Positions 63,204 to 64,000 of a DNA stretch of 64,000 nt are shown one piece after another (the first letter of the stretch is position 1; each line of letters opens with the position of its first letter). Where the stretch lies: NCBI RefSeq assembly GCF_036195325.1, contig NZ_CP108101.1, positions 806,001-870,000 of the forward strand, in the 5' to 3' direction. The position numbers and the translations under genes were made by a program. The notes under the pieces were generated by a model. That model worked only from the letters and a program-made list of their open reading frames with translations, was not told the DNA's origin and did no database searches. Origin of the DNA: Streptomyces sp. NBC_00234 (GTDB lineage Bacteria; Actinomycetota; Actinomycetes; Streptomycetales; Streptomycetaceae).

Positions 63204-64000
63204 TCAGCCGGCGTGAAGGATCCGAAAGCGATCGGGTTCCGCCGGATCTCGGTCAACGACCTGGATGGGCGTCCTGGCCCATTGCCACACGCTGATGCCC
63301 GGCATGCGGGAGAACCGGATCTGCCCACGGGTGCCTTCGACGACAACGCGTGGCCAGGACATGGCGATGCGCGCCCGGTCCGCGCCCTGACGACGCAGTA
63401 CGTCGGCGAGGACGGCGACCGTGTCGTAGCCCTCGAAGGCGACGAAGGAGGGTGCTTCGGCCAGCCGCTCGCGGAGGGTCGTCCCGACTCGTGCGCCGAG
63501 GGGGCCGAGGCGCTCGGGCAGGTAGCGCAGGAACGGGATGCCGGCGCCGTCGTCGCCCAGCAACGTCGCCCATGCGGCGAACTCCGGTTGCCCGGCCGGA
63601 GCACCGATCATGATCCCGGCGAGGCGCTGGTCGCGGCGGACCGCCTCGACGATCGGCACGGCGGGGTCCGGGTGGCCGACCAGGAGGAGGAGGGCTGTCG
63701 CACCACTGCCGACCAGTTCGTCGCACACGGCCGCGGGGGTGAGCGCACTCATATCGAGCTCGACGACGGTGCCGCCCCGTGGAGCGAGGTGGTCCCGCAG
63801 AATGCGCGTCCCGGATGCCCAGTAGACACTCGGCTGGGCAGCTACGGCGATGCGGTCGTGGCCCGCGCCGAGGAGGAAGTCCGCGTAGAGCTGCCAGCCG
63901 CGGGACTGCGGCGGGGCGAGGCGCGCGACCCAATCCGTCGGCTGTTCGGTGAGCGCGTCGAGAACAGCTGACGAGCAGAGGAACGGCAGTCCGAGGGCGT
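63204..64000 (-). CDS. Periplasmic-binding-protein-like (ABC substrate-binding) C-terminal part, cut by window edge
   Basis: The frame is open from the window edge (first complete codon at 63998) to the TGA at 63204, 265 residues. It has alternating strands and helices with WQLYADFLLGAGHDRIAVAAQPSVYWASGTRILRDHL and FVAFEGYDTVAVLADVLR, typical of the type I periplasmic-binding fold (branched-chain amino acid or sugar type). The signal peptide would lie outside the window. It could instead be a sensor using the same fold. Confidence 0.65.
   Translation of the reverse strand, partial: ALGLPFLCSSAVLDALTEQPTDWVARLAPPQSRGWQLYADFLLGAGHDRIAVAAQPSVYWASGTRILRDHLAPRGGTVVELDMSALTPAAVCDELVGSGATALLLLVGHPDPAVPIVEAVRRDQRLAGIMIGAPAGQPEFAAWATLLGDDGAGIPFLRYLPERLGPLGARVGTTLRERLAEAPSFVAFEGYDTVAVLADVLRRQGADRARIAMSWPRVVVEGTRGQIRFSRMPGISVWQWARTPIQVVDRDPAEPDRFRILHAG

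Overview
The window reads as a high-GC actinobacterial chromosome, almost certainly Streptomyces: codon third positions are nearly all G/C, GTG and TTG starts are common, genes often overlap by 4 nt, and it carries families typical of the genus (HAF- and ALF-repeat secreted proteins, an SCO5918-family protein, DUF2690, TerD/TerB, small cold-shock proteins, RsbW-like ATPases, an O-antigen-ligase-like membrane protein, Lnt). No rRNA, tRNA or CRISPR array was recognised.

Layout. 1-3.1 kb: end of a HAF-like protein, a LuxR-type regulator, a truncated gene start and a secreted ALF-repeat protein. 3.1-22.4 kb: a non-ribosomal peptide cluster. Eight same-strand genes run 3305-20498, nearly all joined by 4-nt stop/start overlaps: NRPS C-A-T; NRPS C-A-T-TE fused to an MFS exporter; AMP-dependent acyl ligase; NRPS C-A-T; MbtH; free-standing carrier protein; free-standing condensation domain; N,N-dimethylformamidase-like enzyme. 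A convergent ABC exporter closes the cluster. Reading the A-domain pocket residues by hand suggests a basic amino acid (Lys or beta-Lys-like), Ser and Gly. A sigma70-type promoter with a DasR-like palindrome on its -35 box precedes the first gene. The thioesterase has Cys in place of the usual nucleophilic Ser.

22.9-29.8 kb: a three-gene cassette whose last gene (HAD hydrolase) is cut short, an IS remnant, and a minus-strand operon for secreted proteins (DUF2690 protein, a large lytic-transglycosylase/golvesin-like protein, a lipoprotein). 30.2-53.3 kb: a degenerate island between two ~500-bp direct repeats whose last 220 bp are identical and include the first codons of an MHS-family transporter gene. 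The intact transporter is at the right copy; a broken tyrosine recombinase sits beside the left copy. Inside are intact genes (Sel1 repeats, PQQ propeller, SCO5918 protein, CBS protein, DEAD-box helicase, cold-shock protein, hemolysin III, MerR-type regulator, ATPase, carbonic anhydrase, ferredoxin, TerB, radical SAM-like protein) among many fragments (phosphoesterase, SpoIIE phosphatase, SDR, type II thioesterase, RsbW-like ATPase, TrmO, Nudix, enolase-superfamily enzyme) and a complete ISL3-type IS with 60-bp inverted repeats.

53.2-64 kb: ordinary chromosome: MHS transporter, Nudix hydrolase, apolipoprotein N-acyltransferase, O-antigen-ligase-like protein, PH-like membrane protein, glutamate racemase-like protein, HpnB-like glycosyltransferase, two-domain TerD protein, DUF3626 protein and the end of a substrate-binding protein. 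Functional calls rest on motifs read by eye; no database search was run.
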